A stretch of DNA of 64,000 nt from Trichosporon coremiiforme (taxonomy: Eukaryota; Basidiomycota; Tremellomycetes; Trichosporonales; Trichosporonaceae), in assembly GCA_039545355.1 (NCBI GenBank), contig BCJJ01000028.1:248001-312000 (forward strand). The letters run 5' to 3'. The stretch's first letter is position 1; each line of letters starts with the position of its first letter. Under the pieces are notes generated by a model that did not search any database, had not been told where the DNA came from, and saw nothing but the letters and a program-made list of their open reading frames with translations. Positions 45,605-55,839 of the stretch are shown piece by piece. The translations under genes were made by a program, and so were the position numbers.

Positions 45605-46995
45605 CTACACCTTCTCCTCTACCTTGCTGTCCAAGTCGGCGCTATCCGTCTCCGTGCCCTCGGAGTCCCTTCGATTAAGCTCATCGAATTTGCGCACAAC
45701 CTGGAGCGTAGCATAGAATGCGAACGGCAGCGCGGCAAACCAGATGCCCAAATTGAGAGCGGCAGTGATGAGGAGCGGGGTCGGGACAGCCTGCACGCCG
45801 AAGCTGACGGCGACAGCGGCAGTCTCGATCCCCCGCAAAAGGGACGAGTAGCGGATCTGGTCGCCAGGCGAGTCGGAGAGGTTGCCGATGCACCAGTAGA
45901 CGTAGTTCTCGACGAGGGCGAAGCTGAGTCGCTCGAACATGAATACGCCGAAGCCGCGGCCGAAGGTACGCTGGTCCCCCCAGTCGAGCAAGGGATGCGT
46001 GCGCGAGTACTCCTCCTGGATGATCACGGCCCAGATCCACGTCGCAGTGTTCATCAACGCGAGGATAACGAACGTGGTGACGGCGCGCACCTTGCGCGAA
46101 GGGTGCCAACGCACGTCGACGAGCAATCCGCCTAACCACGTTCCCGCGTTGCCGATGAGAGCGTAGCAAAGACTGCCGAGAGCGCGGGAGCGGACAGTGA
46201 AGTACGTCGCGAGGAACGTTCCGGGGTATGCCTGCAGCCAGCCAAAGTACACGAAGAGTGGAGTAAGGAGCAGGACCTGGCGCGAGCTGATGAGACGCCA
46301 CATCTCCTTCGCCTCGGCAAGAGGCTTCGTGCCCCGCGGCGCGGCGATCTTTGTCCCGTCGTCGCGCGTGACCTTCTCGGGGTTCGAGAGGAAAAGGGCG
46401 AACACAAATCCTAGGCACTGGATTGCAATGAAGGCGAGATACGTCTCATAGCCAACCTTGCCTCGCTTGGCTGTGGCGTGATTCAGTGCCAGACTGATCG
46501 AGCCGCCGATGATGTTGCCAGCGTTCCGGAACGTGAACCACGTCGCGACGTATCTACCCCGCTTGTGGGACTCGGGATAACCGGTCGCAACGGCGCCCTC
46601 GACACTCCAGAACAGGCCGGCTGTGATGCCGCACACGACACTACCGAAGTAGACAAACCAGGTAGCGCCGGTGCGGTTGTTCACGTACAGGCCCGCAGCG
46701 TACAGCGGATAACCGAGCGCGCCGATCGCGAGAGTGTACTTGAATCCGAGCACGTTCGTGAACCATGGTCCGAGGAAGCAGAACACCGTCATGAACGCGT
46801 ACAGCAGCGCGTTGGCTGCGTTCACAAGATCCGGTGATTGAGAGCCGCCGACACCAAGACCGTTCATCGCACTCCAGATGCCTGGCGCGCAGAAGGCGCA
46901 GAGACCCACGATCAGGATCTGGAATAGCGTCGGGCGATAGAACCGGGATAGTCCTGAAGTCAGTTAGAGTGCCAGCGCCGCAACTTACGACTCAT
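45605..46995 (-). CDS. UNC93-like MFS transporter
   Basis: Member of the UNC93/DUF895-like branch of the MFS, polytopic membrane proteins that are common in fungi and have mostly unknown substrates. The first exon is only 7 nt (46989-46995: ATG AGT C), then a 35-nt intron, then 45605-46953; 451 residues. The join gives MSRLSRFYRPTLFQILIVGL, and the core shows LCAFCAPGIWSAMNGLGVGG, the family signature, plus SVEGAVATGYPESHKRGRYV and about eleven hydrophobic segments. The C-terminal tail is charged. Without the tiny exon there is an in-frame ATG further downstream (MNGLG), but this would cut off the first helix, so the 7-nt exon is preferred. It converges with the fragmentary region on its other side. 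Confidence 0.87.
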
Positions 46996-47556
46996 TGTGG
47001 ATGTAGTTGGGAGGTTGAAGAAGAGGGCTGATGGTGACGACCGCTTTGATCTTTTAAGTGCAGGCGTCTAAAGGAATCGGCTACCTCCGCCGCGGTTCCC
47101 ATCTTATCGTTCCAATGGCAGCTCGGAACGGCCTCTTACGCAATGTTTGCGCGTCATGGCTGGCAGACTCGGGTTAAGCGACAACCTGTTGAGTTGTTAG
47201 AGCAGTTTCAGAACTAATGACGACTCACGCGGAACGCAAAAGGAAAGAGAAGCAGAGTGAATGAGAAAGTGAAAGGTAGCGCCAAAAAAGCAAGCACGAA
47301 TGGTGACGAACCCAAGCCGCAGTTTATCTTATCATTTGATTCCCGCTCAGGGACACGGCCGGGTCGCCCATTCCACCCAAGCCTTCGTCTCAAGCCCTAC
47401 CGAGCACGACATTTTCGGCAGAATGGTCTCATCTCCCATCTCGGCTACCTCCGTTGCCCGCATCGGCTTCCGCCAGAGCGAACCGGTGGGCACGCAGCAC
47501 GCTGCATAAATAGCCAGAATGAAGTGCCATCGCTTGCCACCCACACGCACGACACC
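46996..47556. other. intergenic between divergent genes
   Basis: Shared upstream region of the UNC93-like gene and the dioxygenase gene. An ATAAATA box at 47506-47512, 45 bp before the dioxygenase ATG, may be its TATA element. Confidence 0.45.
47506..47512 (+). promoter_or_regulatory. TATA-like box of the dioxygenase gene
   Basis: ATAAATA about 45 bp upstream of the ATG at 47557. Inferred from motif and position. Confidence 0.4.
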
Positions 47557-48714
47557 ATGGCAGCCGTCGCAACCGCACCCGACACTCCTCTCGGCGTCCT
47601 CCCGACTGAAGCAGCGGCGTACTTTGAGCCGTTCGCGCTGCCCGTCTCGAACCAGCGCCAGCTTGGCACTCCGCATGCGCCTGGATCCGTCGCTCCCCTC
47701 GCTCTCCGCCCCAGCAAGGAGATCACGCTCGACGAGGCGGTCTCGACGATCAGCAACCTGCAGAAGACCGGGGTCTTGACGTCTCTGCTCTCGCAACACG
47801 GCGCGCTCCTCTTCCGCGGCGTGCCGGTGCGCAATCCCGCCGACTTCTCTCGCTTCGCGCACTCCTTCGGCTACGCTCCGCACGAGATCATCGGTCTGGT
47901 GGTCGAGCGCGGCGAGCTTGCACCGAACGTGTCGCCGGCGAACGAGAGCTCGAAGGAGACGCTGATCTTCAACCACAACGAGTCGCCGCAGGTGCCGCAC
48001 GCGCCTGAATACATCTTCTTCTACGGGCACCGCGCGCCCAAGGAGGGCGGCGAGACGCCCGTTTCGTCTTCGCTCGAGCTCTTCCGTCGTGCACAGGAGG
48101 AGATCCCTGAGTTCATCGAGCAGCTGGCCAAGCGCGGCGTCCGCTCCAGCGTCACTTACAAGCGCGGACGCCAGTATGCGGGTGGCACGACCATGCAGCA
48201 GGCGTTCGGCAAGGAGTGGGTCGACGGGGATGACGAGGAGACGAAGCGTCGCAAGGTCGAGGATCAAATTCGCCGCTACGGCCGCGGACATGACACGACG
48301 TGGGAGTGGACCGATGATGGAGGCGTCATCGTCACGCACATCCTCCCCGCCATTCGCACGCAGCCCGGCACCGACCTTCCAGTGCTCTTCACCGGCCTTG
48401 CAGCGTACTACCGCAACCTCGTCGTGAACGGGAAGCAGCGTTACGGCGTCTCACAGACGTACGGCGATGGCGAGTCCATCCCCGAGGAGTTCATCAAGCG
48501 CCTCGCTGAGATCACCGACGAGATTACCGTCCTGCACAAGTGGCAGGAGGGCGATCTTCTCGTGTACGATAATGTCATCACGCAGCACGGCCGCCACCCG
48601 TGGAAGGGAGAGCAGAGCGACCGTGTCGTGTACGCCTCCCTCTTTGACGGCGAGGCGCCCGGTGCATACGGTCCGCAGTCGTGGGCGAAGAGCATCAAGG
48701 CCCTTGATGGTTGA
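47557..48714 (+). CDS. TauD/TfdA-family alpha-ketoglutarate-dependent dioxygenase
   Basis: Single exon, 385 residues, non-haem Fe(II)/2-oxoglutarate oxygenase of the TauD/TfdA (clavaminate-synthase-like) family. Visible features: GALLFRGVPVRNPADFSRFA (N-terminal family block), the metal-binding FNHNES (His and acidic residue), PEYIFFYGHRAPKEGGETPV, HKWQEGDLLVYDNVITQHGR with the second metal-binding His, and SDRVVYASLF with the Arg expected to bind the 2-oxoglutarate carboxylate. The triad appears complete, so the enzyme is probably active. The substrate is unknown; taurine, sulfonates or other small acids are typical, and fungal homologues are widely annotated only as dioxygenases. The start at 47557 was chosen over in-frame codons further upstream because of the CACACC-type context and leader. 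Confidence 0.9.
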   Translation: MAAVATAPDTPLGVLPTEAAAYFEPFALPVSNQRQLGTPHAPGSVAPLALRPSKEITLDEAVSTISNLQKTGVLTSLLSQHGALLFRGVPVRNPADFSRFAHSFGYAPHEIIGLVVERGELAPNVSPANESSKETLIFNHNESPQVPHAPEYIFFYGHRAPKEGGETPVSSSLELFRRAQEEIPEFIEQLAKRGVRSSVTYKRGRQYAGGTTMQQAFGKEWVDGDDEETKRRKVEDQIRRYGRGHDTTWEWTDDGGVIVTHILPAIRTQPGTDLPVLFTGLAAYYRNLVVNGKQRYGVSQTYGDGESIPEEFIKRLAEITDEITVLHKWQEGDLLVYDNVITQHGRHPWKGEQSDRVVYASLFDGEAPGAYGPQSWAKSIKALDG

Positions 48715-48810
48715 AAGTCTGGAAGTGTGTAACGAGAAACACTTGAAATGTTGTAGATCTTGGGTTATGCATTGTGAATTAATGATAGTTATCGCGAAAT
48801 CGTCATTTGA

Positions 48811-49911
48811 TTACTTCGTGTACCAGGACAGCTCGGGGCTCGAGTACCAAGGCCGCGGGACAGACTCGTTATCCCACTGTCCGGGCCCGAGCTTCTTCCT
48901 GTACTGAGCAACAGACGGCCATGGGATGTCGTGGAATGCCGCGTTCGCCTTCTTGATCTCGTCGGGACCCATCGGCGTCTGCTCGTCCGCGATATGTCCC
49001 AAGGACTCGACGAGAGTGTCGCGGAGCTCGTCCTGGTCGTCCACGAACTCGAACCCGTACACGCGCCCGCTTACGCAGAGCGCCCCGACCATGGTGATCT
49101 GGCACTTGTGAGCGTTCTGCGCAATGAGCTGTGCAAAGCTGTGGAAGTAGTGCAGCGTCGCATTCGGAATCTGGTAGTCGTCCTTCACTTCGGGTGTCGG
49201 ACCGGCAACCTGGTGGAAGACGAGGACGAGGTCGCGCAGCTCTGGCGGCAGTGTCGTGTTCGCGATGAAAATGAGTTTCGGGTCACGCATGTCGCCGATG
49301 AGGTTGACGACGCACCGACGCACGCCGCGCGGAATCGGGTTAAGGAATAGAGCACGCGACACCGCCCCCTCTGCCACCGGGTCTGCGGCCTTCGCAGCGT
49401 AGCAGAACTGCACGAATGTCCCGTTCTCCGCGTTTCCGGGGAAAGACACCGCCGACGAGGACATGTCGGCGATCTCGCGCTCCGACTCGTAGTTGTTGAG
49501 CATGCGCAGCGTGTGCAGCTTGGGACAAACAGCCTTGATACTCTCCGTTCGCCCACGCATCAAGCCCTCATCGGCCAGATCGAGTGTAGTTGTTCGCGCA
49601 AAGTACTTGCCGAATGCACGCCACTGCGACAGGTCGTCGCCGTTACTTCGCTTCCACGAGCAGAAGAACGGCAATCGCCTCCCACCAGGCGCATGGATCT
49701 CGACTGAACGGGAACCCGCAGACCATATCGGTCTGCCTTGCTCATTCTTTGGACGCCGCACATGCACGACGACGTGCTCCGATAGCCGAGCGTCGGACCA
49801 GTCGCGGTATGTTTTGGAGGTCGGTCGCATGGCGAGCAGCGTGTCGAAGTCCGCATACGAGTAGATAGCCTCCATGATGTGCGGGAACACATTGTGGTCG
49901 ATGACCGTCAT
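48811..49911 (-). CDS. uncharacterised protein with an F-box-like N-terminus
   Basis: Single exon of 366 residues if the ATG at 49911 is used; the frame is open further upstream to 50112, but that part lacks coding character. The N-terminus, IDHNVFPHIMEAIYSYADFD then TLLAMRPTSKTYRDWSDARL, looks like a degenerate F-box helix set (P-hydrophobic-x2-I, then a Leu/Arg helix). A region with leucine-rich or beta-strand character follows (TTTLDLADEGLMRG, KLHTLRMLNNYESEREIADM) and a C-terminus with no recognised domain. F-box proteins recruit substrates to SCF ubiquitin ligases, but that role is only a possibility here. The gene lies next to the first SUMO-like gene on the same strand. Confidence 0.6.
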   Translation of the reverse strand: MTVIDHNVFPHIMEAIYSYADFDTLLAMRPTSKTYRDWSDARLSEHVVVHVRRPKNEQGRPIWSAGSRSVEIHAPGGRRLPFFCSWKRSNGDDLSQWRAFGKYFARTTTLDLADEGLMRGRTESIKAVCPKLHTLRMLNNYESEREIADMSSSAVSFPGNAENGTFVQFCYAAKAADPVAEGAVSRALFLNPIPRGVRRCVVNLIGDMRDPKLIFIANTTLPPELRDLVLVFHQVAGPTPEVKDDYQIPNATLHYFHSFAQLIAQNAHKCQITMVGALCVSGRVYGFEFVDDQDELRDTLVESLGHIADEQTPMGPDEIKKANAAFHDIPWPSVAQYRKKLGPGQWDNESVPRPWYSSPELSWYTK

Positions 49912-50379
49912 GGCGGGCGTGATCACGCTGAAGTGGTTGATCGAAGGCAGGAAGTCAAGCAGTAATCGACCAGGCTCGTTGTGACGTGCTGATCGATCCA
50001 GGGTCGACCGCGACGCGCCGACGCGAACCATAGATAAGGTTACGTAACATGTTCGGATGTCGTTGAACTGGACCACCTGCCATGTCAACTCGTTAGTATA
50101 GAGACTTGGCACATTGAGCCCCGTGGCTATCAGTCTAAGAGAGTTTCGTTAGCTGCGTCCGACACTGCAGCCCCAGTGTCTCTCAATGAAAAACCCGCCT
50201 TCGAGGCGGAACAGCAGTAACGTGGCGGTGGCCCAAGTGGTCTGTCTGCCAATGAAGATGCAACAAGCAGCTATTCAACAAGCTCTACCATCTACATCGC
50301 TCCCTTGCACCAGCTACAAACTCACAGGCGCCCGACCGTAGGAGTATTCGATTTAGTTCATTACAATCGAGTATCACCG
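49912..50379. other. intergenic, no gene seen
   Basis: Spacer between the F-box-like gene and SUMO-like gene A. It contains a tight hairpin CCGCC-TTCGA-GGCGG at 50189-50203, of unknown meaning. Confidence 0.4.
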
Positions 50380-50992
50380 TTAACCACTCCAGTCGTTGGC
50401 GTCTAGTATGAGCGTAAGCAGTGATTGGGTACTCACTGGGGTGGTGGATACAGTCGATTATAACGCCGTCCTCCATGTCCACATCCGCCGGCACCTGATC
50501 GTCCTTGAGCATGTTCCCATCGTAGATAAACTTTGGATCATTCCAGGTCCGGTCGAGGGTAGCAACTCACGAGAGCGCACTGACGCCGCATCCACGGCAG
50601 CGACGGGTAGGCGAAATATGCCTTTTGTCAATCTTCTGCCTTCAGGTGAAAACTCACTTTCAGGCTGCCAAACTTAGTCTTGCGAATGTATGCCCTGATT
50701 GCGAGCTCAATGTTGTTCATCCGCTCAATAACGCGGATTTCAGTCAATTCTGGACCGTAAAATCGAAGTCATTGTCGAGACATACCGGGATCCGAGGGTG
50801 TTTACCCCATCTCTTGGCCTCCTTCACCCATTCTTTGTCCTCGAAAGGAACAGGCACAGGAGTGCGCCTCGCCTCTTCAACTGGATAACAACCATACTTT
50901 GGTTCAAGGTGTCGAGCATTGTCTGAACTCCGGACTCGGCGTCGATGAGTTCGAGATCGTGGAGGACGTGTGGCGATAGATTTCGCAGTCAT
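50380..50992 (-). CDS. SUMO-like protein A (ubiquitin fold, Ser-Gly end)
   Basis: Best model: exons 50806-50992, 50658-50749, 50571-50621, 50437-50530 and 50380-50402, in phase throughout, 148 residues. The N-terminal half is basic and ends EWVKEAKRWGK. The ubiquitin-fold part reads KTKFGSLKAYFAY, then FIYDGNMLKDDQVPADVDM followed by EDGVIIDC, the SUMO block (F-x-F/Y-DG, T/VPAD, DMEDGxxID). The last exon of 23 nt adds NANDWSG, so the protein ends Ser-Gly where SUMO has Gly-Gly. The donor of exon 1 is uncertain: the better GTATGT site at 50780s (after WGKHPRIP) would leave exon 2 one base out of phase, so the GTAAAC site was used. If GTATGT is the true site, the gene carries a frameshift. Confidence 0.65.
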
Positions 50993-51688
50993 GTTCGTTA
51001 ACGCAGAACTCAAGGATAGAGAGGTGTTGACACGTCGTGTTAGATCATGCTATATTTGCTCTTATGTGCCGGGGTTACACCGTCATAGGCTTGCGGGCAC
51101 GATTGTGAAGAGCATCTTCACAGATCATGCCGCAGCGCGGCTCCCCTCCTCCTCGCCCCTTCACGATTTCACCTGCGTGTGACGCCCAGAGAGGGCACCA
51201 CCGCAGCCTGCTGATCAGTTCTGACGTACTGGAGACTTCTATTGCCCTGTGTCGCCCTCATTTCATTCCGCTTGCCCGCTGGCTGCACTACCTTCCGACC
51301 GAGCCCGGCAGAAGTTGACAGGGCGCATGCCGTGTGTGGGCAAACCTTAATGTGCCCCGATCTCCCTTGCTCGCGGTCTGCTGTGAGGAAGCCGCGCTGT
51401 CGCTCCGTCGCCCTGCCGAGGTGAAAGTTGAAATCAGAATGTTGAATCACCTTCAGTGAAACTCTCGCTTTGTGGATCCGGAGTGATAGCGTATGGAAGC
51501 CCGCAACACTTCCGCGCCCATCCCTCCCTCAGCGAGATTGACGCTTCCTTACGAGGTGGCTCCTGGCCCAGTTCACGAAGGAATGCTCGCACGCGTTTCA
51601 CACATTACATTCACTCACGGCTACAGAACCTTGACCACGTCTTTGAACTTCACACGAGACAAGGAATGAACGATCGAGACAGTCGTCG
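50993..51688. other. intergenic between SUMO-like genes A and B
   Basis: About 0.7 kb upstream of gene A and downstream of gene B. No coding frame with motifs. Confidence 0.4.
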
Positions 51689-52305
51689 TTAACCGCTCCG
51701 GACAATGGCATCTGAGATCAGCTTCAGCAGAGGATGGGCACGCACTGGGGTCGGAGTCACAATTAATAATGTCGTTCTCCTCCATGTCGTAGTCTGCGGG
51801 AGTTTGTTCGTCCTCGAGGATCATTCCGTCGAAGCGAAGGCTTAAGGTTGGCCTTCACCATTCCTAAGCACTTGCATAAGGGCTCGGTGCCGCCTTCGCA
51901 ACGCAAAACACGGGCAAGGCGAGTTTAAGGTTAGTTTCATCTGGCAGGACTGTCTTGAGCATACTCTGAGTTGACTGAACTTGCTTGGAGTTGGGTGGGA
52001 CCAGAAGCTATACGTGCGCTCACCCATGCGGGCGGTGAGCCCAATTTTACCTGTCAAATCAATGACTAGTACGAAGACGACCAACAAACTTACCGGATGG
52101 CCGCCCGCTGATATGAGACCACGACTCCGCATCCTTAGCCCTTCTTTCTCGTCAAGAGGAAGGGGGGCAGGGATGCTTTCTGCTTCTGAAGGTCGAGAAG
52201 GCGCTGATTCAAAGAACCGATCTTAGCTCGCACTGCAACCTCTTCTTTGATCAAAGCGGAGGCGGGGAATGTTGAGGCCGGCGAGAGGGTTGATGTGAAG
52301 GTCAT
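51689..52305 (-). pseudogene. SUMO-like gene B, 3' exons clear, 5' part not joinable
   Basis: The two last exons are clear: 51746-51840 (LRFDGMILEDEQTPADYDM, then EENDIIN) and 51689-51711 (23 nt, adding NAIVRSG and a stop), with a 34-nt intron. They match the ends of gene A in size, splice position and sequence. Further upstream KIGLTARMGERTYSF then HPTPSKFSQLR is the first half of the fold, preceded by ESWSHISGRPS, which resembles the Trp motif of genes A and D. The N-terminus from the ATG at 52305 (coiled-coil-like, KIGSLNQRLLDLQKQKAS) is followed by a stop, and the middle exon (near 51855-51930) cannot be joined in a phase that fits both neighbours. Either one or two frameshifts have occurred or the introns are unusual. 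Treated as a probable pseudogene. Confidence 0.6.
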
Positions 52306-52975
52306 CTTGGTTGGTACGAGCTTGTGGGAAGAGTGTGAGGTTGCAACACCATGTCGTGTGCATCTTCCATTCTGACTTCCATGCTGCCCACGAGGGCGCA
52401 AGCTGGGCCAGAACCGGCAAGCCCAGATCTGGGCAGCGACGATCCACAGCACGTCAGGTACACCCGGAACACATCCTGCACGTTCATCGCTGCTTTACGG
52501 CCGTGACCGAGCTAAGTTGACTGCGGCTAAGTTGTCTGCCTCCCAAAACTCATGGCGCCGCTAGTCAACCTCACCATGAAGGTCCCCCGACAGTATCGAA
52601 GCGCTGAGCCATGATCTTCTCCTCGCTCGTCGGCTCTGGATCGGCTCTGGATGAAGAATGTGGTTTTGTGGTCGCGGGATGGAACGGCCCTGCGTCAATT
52701 CGTGCGCACTTGTCACTGGCGGGCGTGTCGTCAGTTCGCCCCCGGTCGTCGGTTCGCTCTGACTACACAACCCTATCAGAGACAGCCAAATTCGCTGAGT
52801 TCTGTCGTCCTGATGGCCAAATCCGGGAGAACGCAGCACCTCTAGACGGGTTCGGCAACTGGCGTAGGCAGATTTTGCCACAGCCCCGCCTGCGTTAGTT
52901 TGGAGAGAGATGCGTTGAAAGCTGTTGGAATTAGCATATAAGCGATCCAGCAGCCTAATAGTAATTAATTCCCGT
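52306..52975. other. intergenic, no gene seen
   Basis: Upstream of gene B and left of the LTR-like repeats. A TGTTGGAATTA at 52923-52933 resembles the outer end of those repeats in opposite orientation. Confidence 0.4.
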
Positions 52976-53679
52976 TGTAGAAATCTAGACTGCCCGGGGC
53001 CCAAGCAACGATGTTGCTCGTAGGGTGGCTAGACTTGAACTGATCAACTGAGAATAGAGAGTGAAGATGCATTGGGTGGCCAGGAGGCCGTTTATATGTC
53101 TAAAGGCAGCTAGAGAACAATAAGACTAGCTGCAGACTACTCGGAAGATGTCGTACGATGTCAGGCGCCGAGGCCGGCGCCTAGAATGCGTGTAAGAGGC
53201 ACGTTGAGCATGTTCTCACCTAGAATAATAGAAACATTGAGAATGGGGGTGCTGACTAGGAGGGTCGAGCTCTGGAGTACGGGCCGAGTGCCGCGAGACA
53301 TGTGGGAAAGAAAACGTGATTTCCAAAACCGTTGTAGAAATCTAGACTGCCCGGGGCCCAAGCAACGATGTTGCTCGTAGGGTGGCTAGACTTGAACTGA
53401 TCAACAGAGAATGTGGTTGCATAGGATGGCCAGATGGCTACTTATATATCTACAGGCAGCTAGAGAACAAAGAGACTAGCTGCAGGCTATCGGAGGATGT
53501 CGTACGGTGTCGGGCGCCGAGGCCGGCGCCGAGAATGCGTGTAAGAAGCATGTTGAGCATGTTCTCAGCTAGAACAATAGAAACATTGAAAACGGGGGTG
53601 CTGACAGGATGTCGAACACCGGAGTACGGGCCGAGTGCCGCGAGACACGTGAAAAAGAAATCACGTAATTTCCAACACA
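52976..53679. repeat. two tandem ~355-bp LTR-like repeats
   Basis: Two direct copies, 52976-53332 and 53333-53679, share most of their sequence with scattered substitutions (roughly 10-15%). Each starts TGTAGAAATC. The second ends near TTTCCAACACA, so the ends resemble an imperfect TG...CA inverted repeat (TGTAGAAAT against TGTTGGAAAT on the other strand), as in LTRs. All three junctions carry CCGT, compatible with a short target duplication. Both copies contain a TATATA-like box in the middle and a GC-rich palindrome (GGCGCCGAGGCCGGCGCC in copy 2). No internal retroelement sequence lies between them. They may be solo LTRs in tandem or a simple tandem duplication. They end about 65 bp upstream of a tRNA gene. 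Confidence 0.7.
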
Positions 53680-53744
53680 CCGTTTTTCCATATCCCAACA
53701 GAAAGCCGAGGCGCGATCCTCCTACTAACTGCAGTTCCAGCATA

Positions 53745-53842
53745 TCTTCGCTAGTATATCGGTTAGTATAATCGCCTCTCAAACGAGAGTTCTTCACTTC
53801 GAGTGATCGCGATAGAGCAGGGTTCGACTCCCTGGCGGAGAA
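53745..53842 (+). tRNA. tRNA-Glu (anticodon CUC) with a 26-nt intron
   Basis: Cloverleaf: acceptor TCTTCGC/GCGGAGA (one G-U pair), TA at positions 8-9, D arm with TCGGTTAG, anticodon stem ATCGC/GCGAT, variable AGAG, T arm CAGGG-TTCGACT-CCCTG and discriminator A. The loop reads C-U-CUC-A-C after removing the intron 53782-53807, placed right after position 37. CUC decodes GAG (Glu). An oligo-T run follows at once. Confidence 0.9.
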
Positions 53843-53845
53843 TCC

Positions 53846-53850
53846 TTTTT
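53846..53850 (+). terminator. RNA polymerase III terminator of tRNA-Glu
   Basis: TTTTT four bases after the tRNA 3' end, the usual Pol III stop signal. Confidence 0.7.
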
Positions 53851-55293
53851 GAATATCGCTCAATCGAAACGTGCAATGACGGAAGGTTGTTAGTGGACGG
53901 GGGATGGGATAGCAAACGGTGGTGGTATGCGGTAGGACGTCGGATGTAGCGGCGCGATGCGATCAGAACGAGGTCAGAGGGCGTGCAGAGGTCCATGGGT
54001 GAAGCGGCACGACGATGTGAGTAAGGGGGGCGTCCCGGACCCGAACCGTCGCCGAACAGGATGGATGAATGCGATGGGTCTCAGGCGTCTTGTCGTGAGG
54101 GATGGGAAGACATCAGAAATCCGGAATTGCAAGGTATCGTGCAATCAAGCATAGGAGGCCAGAGGTAGCGATGCGGGGCCAATCCCACGTTACCGGCTAA
54201 CACGGCGGCTTGGCAGGAGAGCGCTCACCCATATCTGTCACGGCCAGGAGCAGCTGGCTCAGCTGATCAGACATGCGACTTGGCTTCCCCACTGACGAAC
54301 TCTACGCGCTTCGCAGAGGTCATCTGCAGCTCATCTCAAGGTCATCTGCCCGCTGCGTGCCCATTCTGCCCACCCGGATCGGAACATGGGCTGCCGCGCG
54401 TGGACATTTCCCAGGCGGCCAAGCCGCCATGCCATGCCGGGCGTCACTTGCGAACTGAAGAACAGAGCTGGTGAACGGGCCTGGGCACGGGTTCGCCGAG
54501 ATTCAGATCGGTGCATGGACGTCCGTGATGCTATTCTAATCGTCCACATTCCTTGGTGCAGTGGGCGCAGTCGGGCAGCTAAGCGCTCGCGGACCGACAT
54601 CCAAGGGTGCGGCGCGTGCGGCGGATCGCGTGCACCGCGGGCAAAGCCACAATCCAAAGCCACAACGACACATTGCATATCTCCGGTCTCTCCGGTATGG
54701 CAGGGCGGAGCGTGTTTCGACCTGCACAATCAATGGATCGTGGGGTCTGGCATGCGAGTAACGGGCCGTATATGCGGAAGCATCACTCGGCACAGCGGAA
54801 TTGCCCGCAGTCATCGCCGCAAGGCTGCACGCCGAGGAATTAAGTTCAGTGATCGGCAAACGCCGGGGGCTCGCCTTTGGCGATGATCCACGGAGTAGTC
54901 GTCCAGTGACGAGTGATGTCGGACAGGCAGCAGCGGACGCTCGTGCGACATGACCCGTATCGAGGGCGAGCCATAGCTGATACGGTCCGATAACGCGTCT
55001 GTTCGTCACCGGCCGCGAATGCCAAGATAAAGGCGCCTGGTGAAGCATGTGGTGCATAGAGTCTGTGCTGGACTGCTGAACAAGGCGGCGCCTGAGCTCG
55101 GCCTGAGGCCGGCCAGAGGCGTTTCCGACTGTCCGGGCTGTCTCATCTGGCCGCCCCTTGACCAACGAAAGGGGGAAGTCCGGGGCCAAAACTGGCTGTG
55201 TGAATGGTGATGAATCGCACCCTTGAGCTCCTTTCCGAGACGCTGCCCAAACCCCGAGACGGTCCCTTGCAGCCCCGCGCCTCCGCCTCCGGG
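53851..55293. other. intergenic, no gene seen
   Basis: About 1.4 kb. The long minus-strand frame 54536-55426 overlaps the kinase gene out of frame and has no motifs. Nothing else was supported. Confidence 0.4.
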
Positions 55294-55839
55294 TCAAGGA
55301 TCCAGAACGGTCTGAATAATGCGATGCGCGAGCGGACCCGAAGGTTGGTTGGTGTCGAAGGTGGGGCCCGGTAATCCGGCCGAATCCAGGATCATGGCAA
55401 GTTCCGGGGCCCTCTTCATATGCCATCGCAGCTCGTCTTCGTCTTCATGCCGTGCAAGCAGCCTCTGCTTAACAACGCTGGGTGGGGCCACAAGCATTAC
55501 GTGGTCGAAGATCGCTCCCCCCACTCCAAGGCCGTCCTGGTATTGTCGCAGCTGATGCGTCGTCTCGATGACTCCGGCCAGGACGACGATCTGCACGCCC
55601 GCGGCCCTGTAGTTCGCAGCCACGGAAATCACATTCGCGAGCGTTAACCGGAAGTCGAAAAGGTCATCGGCCGGCGAGGGCCAGCGCCTCGACAGCTGAT
55701 CAATGTCAATGACTGCGTGGGGAATCCGCCTCTCTTCCAAGACAGTTCCTATGGTGGTGGCAGTTGTTGTTTTTCCCGAGCCGACTGTACCATTGAGGAA
55801 AATGGTTCGTGCGGCCGTGTCATGGGCGTCGGTCGACAT
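55294..55839 (-). CDS. P-loop nucleoside/adenylyl kinase-like protein
   Basis: Single exon, 181 residues. The N-terminus has a clear Walker A motif (FLNGTVGSGKTTTATTIG) and then DIDQLSRRW and RLTLANVISVAANYRAAGVQ, like small bacterial P-loop kinases of the APS/gluconate/shikimate kinase type or AAA_33 ATP-binding proteins. A later stretch (FDHVMLVAPPSVVKQRLLAR then HEDEDELRWHMKRAPEL) fits the strand and Arg-bearing lid helix of that fold. Proteins of this appearance are common in actinobacteria. The lack of introns, in a region where most genes have them, also fits transfer from bacteria, but that is inference. The phosphate acceptor is unknown. The gene stands alone between non-coding spacers. 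Confidence 0.8.
   Translation of the reverse strand: MSTDAHDTAARTIFLNGTVGSGKTTTATTIGTVLEERRIPHAVIDIDQLSRRWPSPADDLFDFRLTLANVISVAANYRAAGVQIVVLAGVIETTHQLRQYQDGLGVGGAIFDHVMLVAPPSVVKQRLLARHEDEDELRWHMKRAPELAMILDSAGLPGPTFDTNQPSGPLAHRIIQTVLDP

Noticed and set aside
49912..50112. Upstream extension of the F-box-like gene to 50112
   Set aside because: The frame is open but the added residues have no coding character. The ATG at 49911 directly precedes the conserved-looking part.
50189..50203. Hairpin CCGCC-TTCGA-GGCGG as a bacterial-type terminator
   Set aside because: No following T-run and a eukaryotic context. Probably chance.
52976..53402. TGGCTAGACTTGAACTGATC in the repeats as a tRNA gene or tRNA primer-binding site
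   Set aside because: The B-box-like part cannot form a T arm, and no matching tRNA was recognised. It lies inside the repeat rather than next to its end.
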